Of a stretch of 64,000 nucleotides of DNA, positions 63,214 to 64,000 are shown piece by piece (position 1 is the first letter of the stretch; the number at the start of each line of letters is the position of its first letter). Made by a program: the position numbers and the translations under genes. Source of the stretch: Candidatus Gastranaerophilales bacterium (GTDB taxonomy: Bacteria; Cyanobacteriota; Vampirovibrionia; Gastranaerophilales; Gastranaerophilaceae); contig JAQUVW010000002.1 in assembly GCA_028693235.1 (NCBI GenBank), positions 1-64,000 of the forward strand, written 5' to 3'. The notes under the pieces are model-generated. The model had not been told where the DNA came from. It worked only from the letters and a program-made list of their open reading frames with translations, and did not search any database.

Positions 63214-64000
63214 ATGAAAATCGATGCTTCAAATTTAATAAATACGCTCCCTAAAAAAATGAAACCGGTTGCAACATTCATAAAAATGCAAGAAGGGGGC
63301 TCAGGACTTTCAAACTCTCGGTTTATACAGGATACCGCCACAAACCTACTCCCCAAGGCTGTTTTCGCCAGAAGTGTCGCAGACTTATCAGAAACCTCTT
63401 TTCTAGAAGTGGCTGAAAGCCTTTTGGTGTACTACTGCCCGACTATTTTAGGAGAAAAAGTTTTCAGAAAAAGTTATACCAAAGGACTCACTAAACCCTT
63501 GCAAAATATGATTTCTAAGCCGGCAAGCGAAATTATAAAAAACGCAAAATTATCAAAAACAGACCAAAACTCTTTAATAACAAAGAAAGCAGCCATATCC
63601 CTCTCAGCCCTTGCAATTCCTTTGGCTGAATACTCTCTTAATTATATAAAAAACCTATTCACCCTCAAAGTCTTTAACAAAGCAGATTTTAACAACATTG
63701 CAAACCTAAACAAAGACCAAACGGAAGAAAATGCAAAACAACAAAAAGTCAAAAAAAGTGCTTACAATCATTTAAAATTAGCCGCAGGAATTTTTGCAGG
63801 AGCATTAGGAGCATCAGCCCTTTTAGCAAAAAAAGGTGCCAATTCTAAAATTCTTCAGAAAGTCAGCGAAACAATTTTGGTGCCGGGTGATAAAATTTTC
63901 AAAAACAACGCCAAAAAAGCCAAAACTTTCAATAAATATTTCAGCCTCGATTTTGCAGATAATGCCGGTAAATTAGGACTTTCTCATGGTCAACTCACAG
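63214..64000 (+). CDS. Lineage-type hypothetical protein with hydrophobic segments (3' end outside window)
   Basis: ATG 63214 follows AAAGGAT and the frame stays open to the window edge (262 codons). The product starts MKIDASNLINTLPKKMKPVA. Hydrophobic helices appear at about 130-150 (AAISLSALAIPLAEYSLNYI) and 188-210 (LKLAAGIFAGALGASALLAK), separated by charged, Asn/Lys-rich stretches. No catalytic motif is seen. The MKID start resembles other unassigned genes here. Any read-through of the upstream terminator would express it. Incomplete; family unknown. Confidence 0.7.
   Translation, partial: MKIDASNLINTLPKKMKPVATFIKMQEGGSGLSNSRFIQDTATNLLPKAVFARSVADLSETSFLEVAESLLVYYCPTILGEKVFRKSYTKGLTKPLQNMISKPASEIIKNAKLSKTDQNSLITKKAAISLSALAIPLAEYSLNYIKNLFTLKVFNKADFNNIANLNKDQTEENAKQQKVKKSAYNHLKLAAGIFAGALGASALLAKKGANSKILQKVSETILVPGDKIFKNNAKKAKTFNKYFSLDFADNAGKLGLSHGQLT

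Overview
The window is a low-GC bacterial chromosome segment. It carries a rRNA operon, most of the S10/spc ribosomal-protein operon, housekeeping genes, two multidrug-efflux operons and several lineage-restricted genes. Clustered pseudopilin-like proteins beginning (K/Y)AFTLAEVLITL, small proteins beginning MNINKIG or MKIDxS, a DHH protein with a QSFGANP N-terminus, and the double-membrane gene set (two TolC-type channels, RND pump, prepilins, lone fliD) suggest an uncultured gut Cyanobacteriota relative of the Melainabacteria/Gastranaerophilales type. That assignment is inference from family character, not a computed phylogeny. No transposon, integrase or CRISPR array was seen.

Region 1 (1-3.5 kb, minus strand): the 5' part of 23S, a tRNA-less spacer and a complete 16S gene. 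Upstream lie three tandem TTGACA-type promoters and a GC-rich, foldable island with no coding assignment. Region 2 (3.5-6.5 kb): a small zinc-ribbon protein, a YhcC-type radical SAM protein, a class II aldolase and recF. Region 3 (6.5-16.7 kb, minus): rpsJ-rplC-D-W-B-rpsS-rplV-rpsC-rplP-rpmC-rpsQ-rplN-X-E-rpsN-rpsH-rplF-rplR, ending in a terminator right after rplR, with no rpsE/rplO/secY; dnaB lies upstream. Region 4 (16.8-27.9 kb): trxB, a DHH phosphoesterase, four prepilin-like genes, gatB, tcdA, tdk and pepA.

Region 5 (27.9-36.2 kb, minus): one operon of RND adaptor, RND pump, TolC-type channel, soluble histidine kinase and a REC-degenerate GGDEF-REC regulator. Region 6 (36.3-52.3 kb): a thioredoxin-like protein, glgC, lepA, a formyltransferase, fliD, a YhaM-like HD nuclease, pncC, isocitrate dehydrogenase, lepB, a polyprenyl synthase, galE, a UDP-glucuronate decarboxylase, a small phage-baseplate-like protein with an operator-like palindrome in its promoter, and tRNA-Gly(GCC). 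Region 7 (52.4-57 kb): a MarR regulator and an EmrA-EmrB-TolC operon whose promoter is bracketed by two palindromes.

Region 8 (57.2-64 kb) is the least conventional. A strong promoter with a related palindrome over its -10 drives a nucleotidyltransferase-like protein overlapping a membrane-anchored PHP phosphoesterase, next to a 5'-nucleotidase-family protein without a signal peptide. After an M48 protease comes a compact promoter / 27-residue Trp-rich leader ORF / rho-independent terminator module that looks like a Trp-codon attenuator, but sits before a lineage-specific membrane protein rather than a trp operon.
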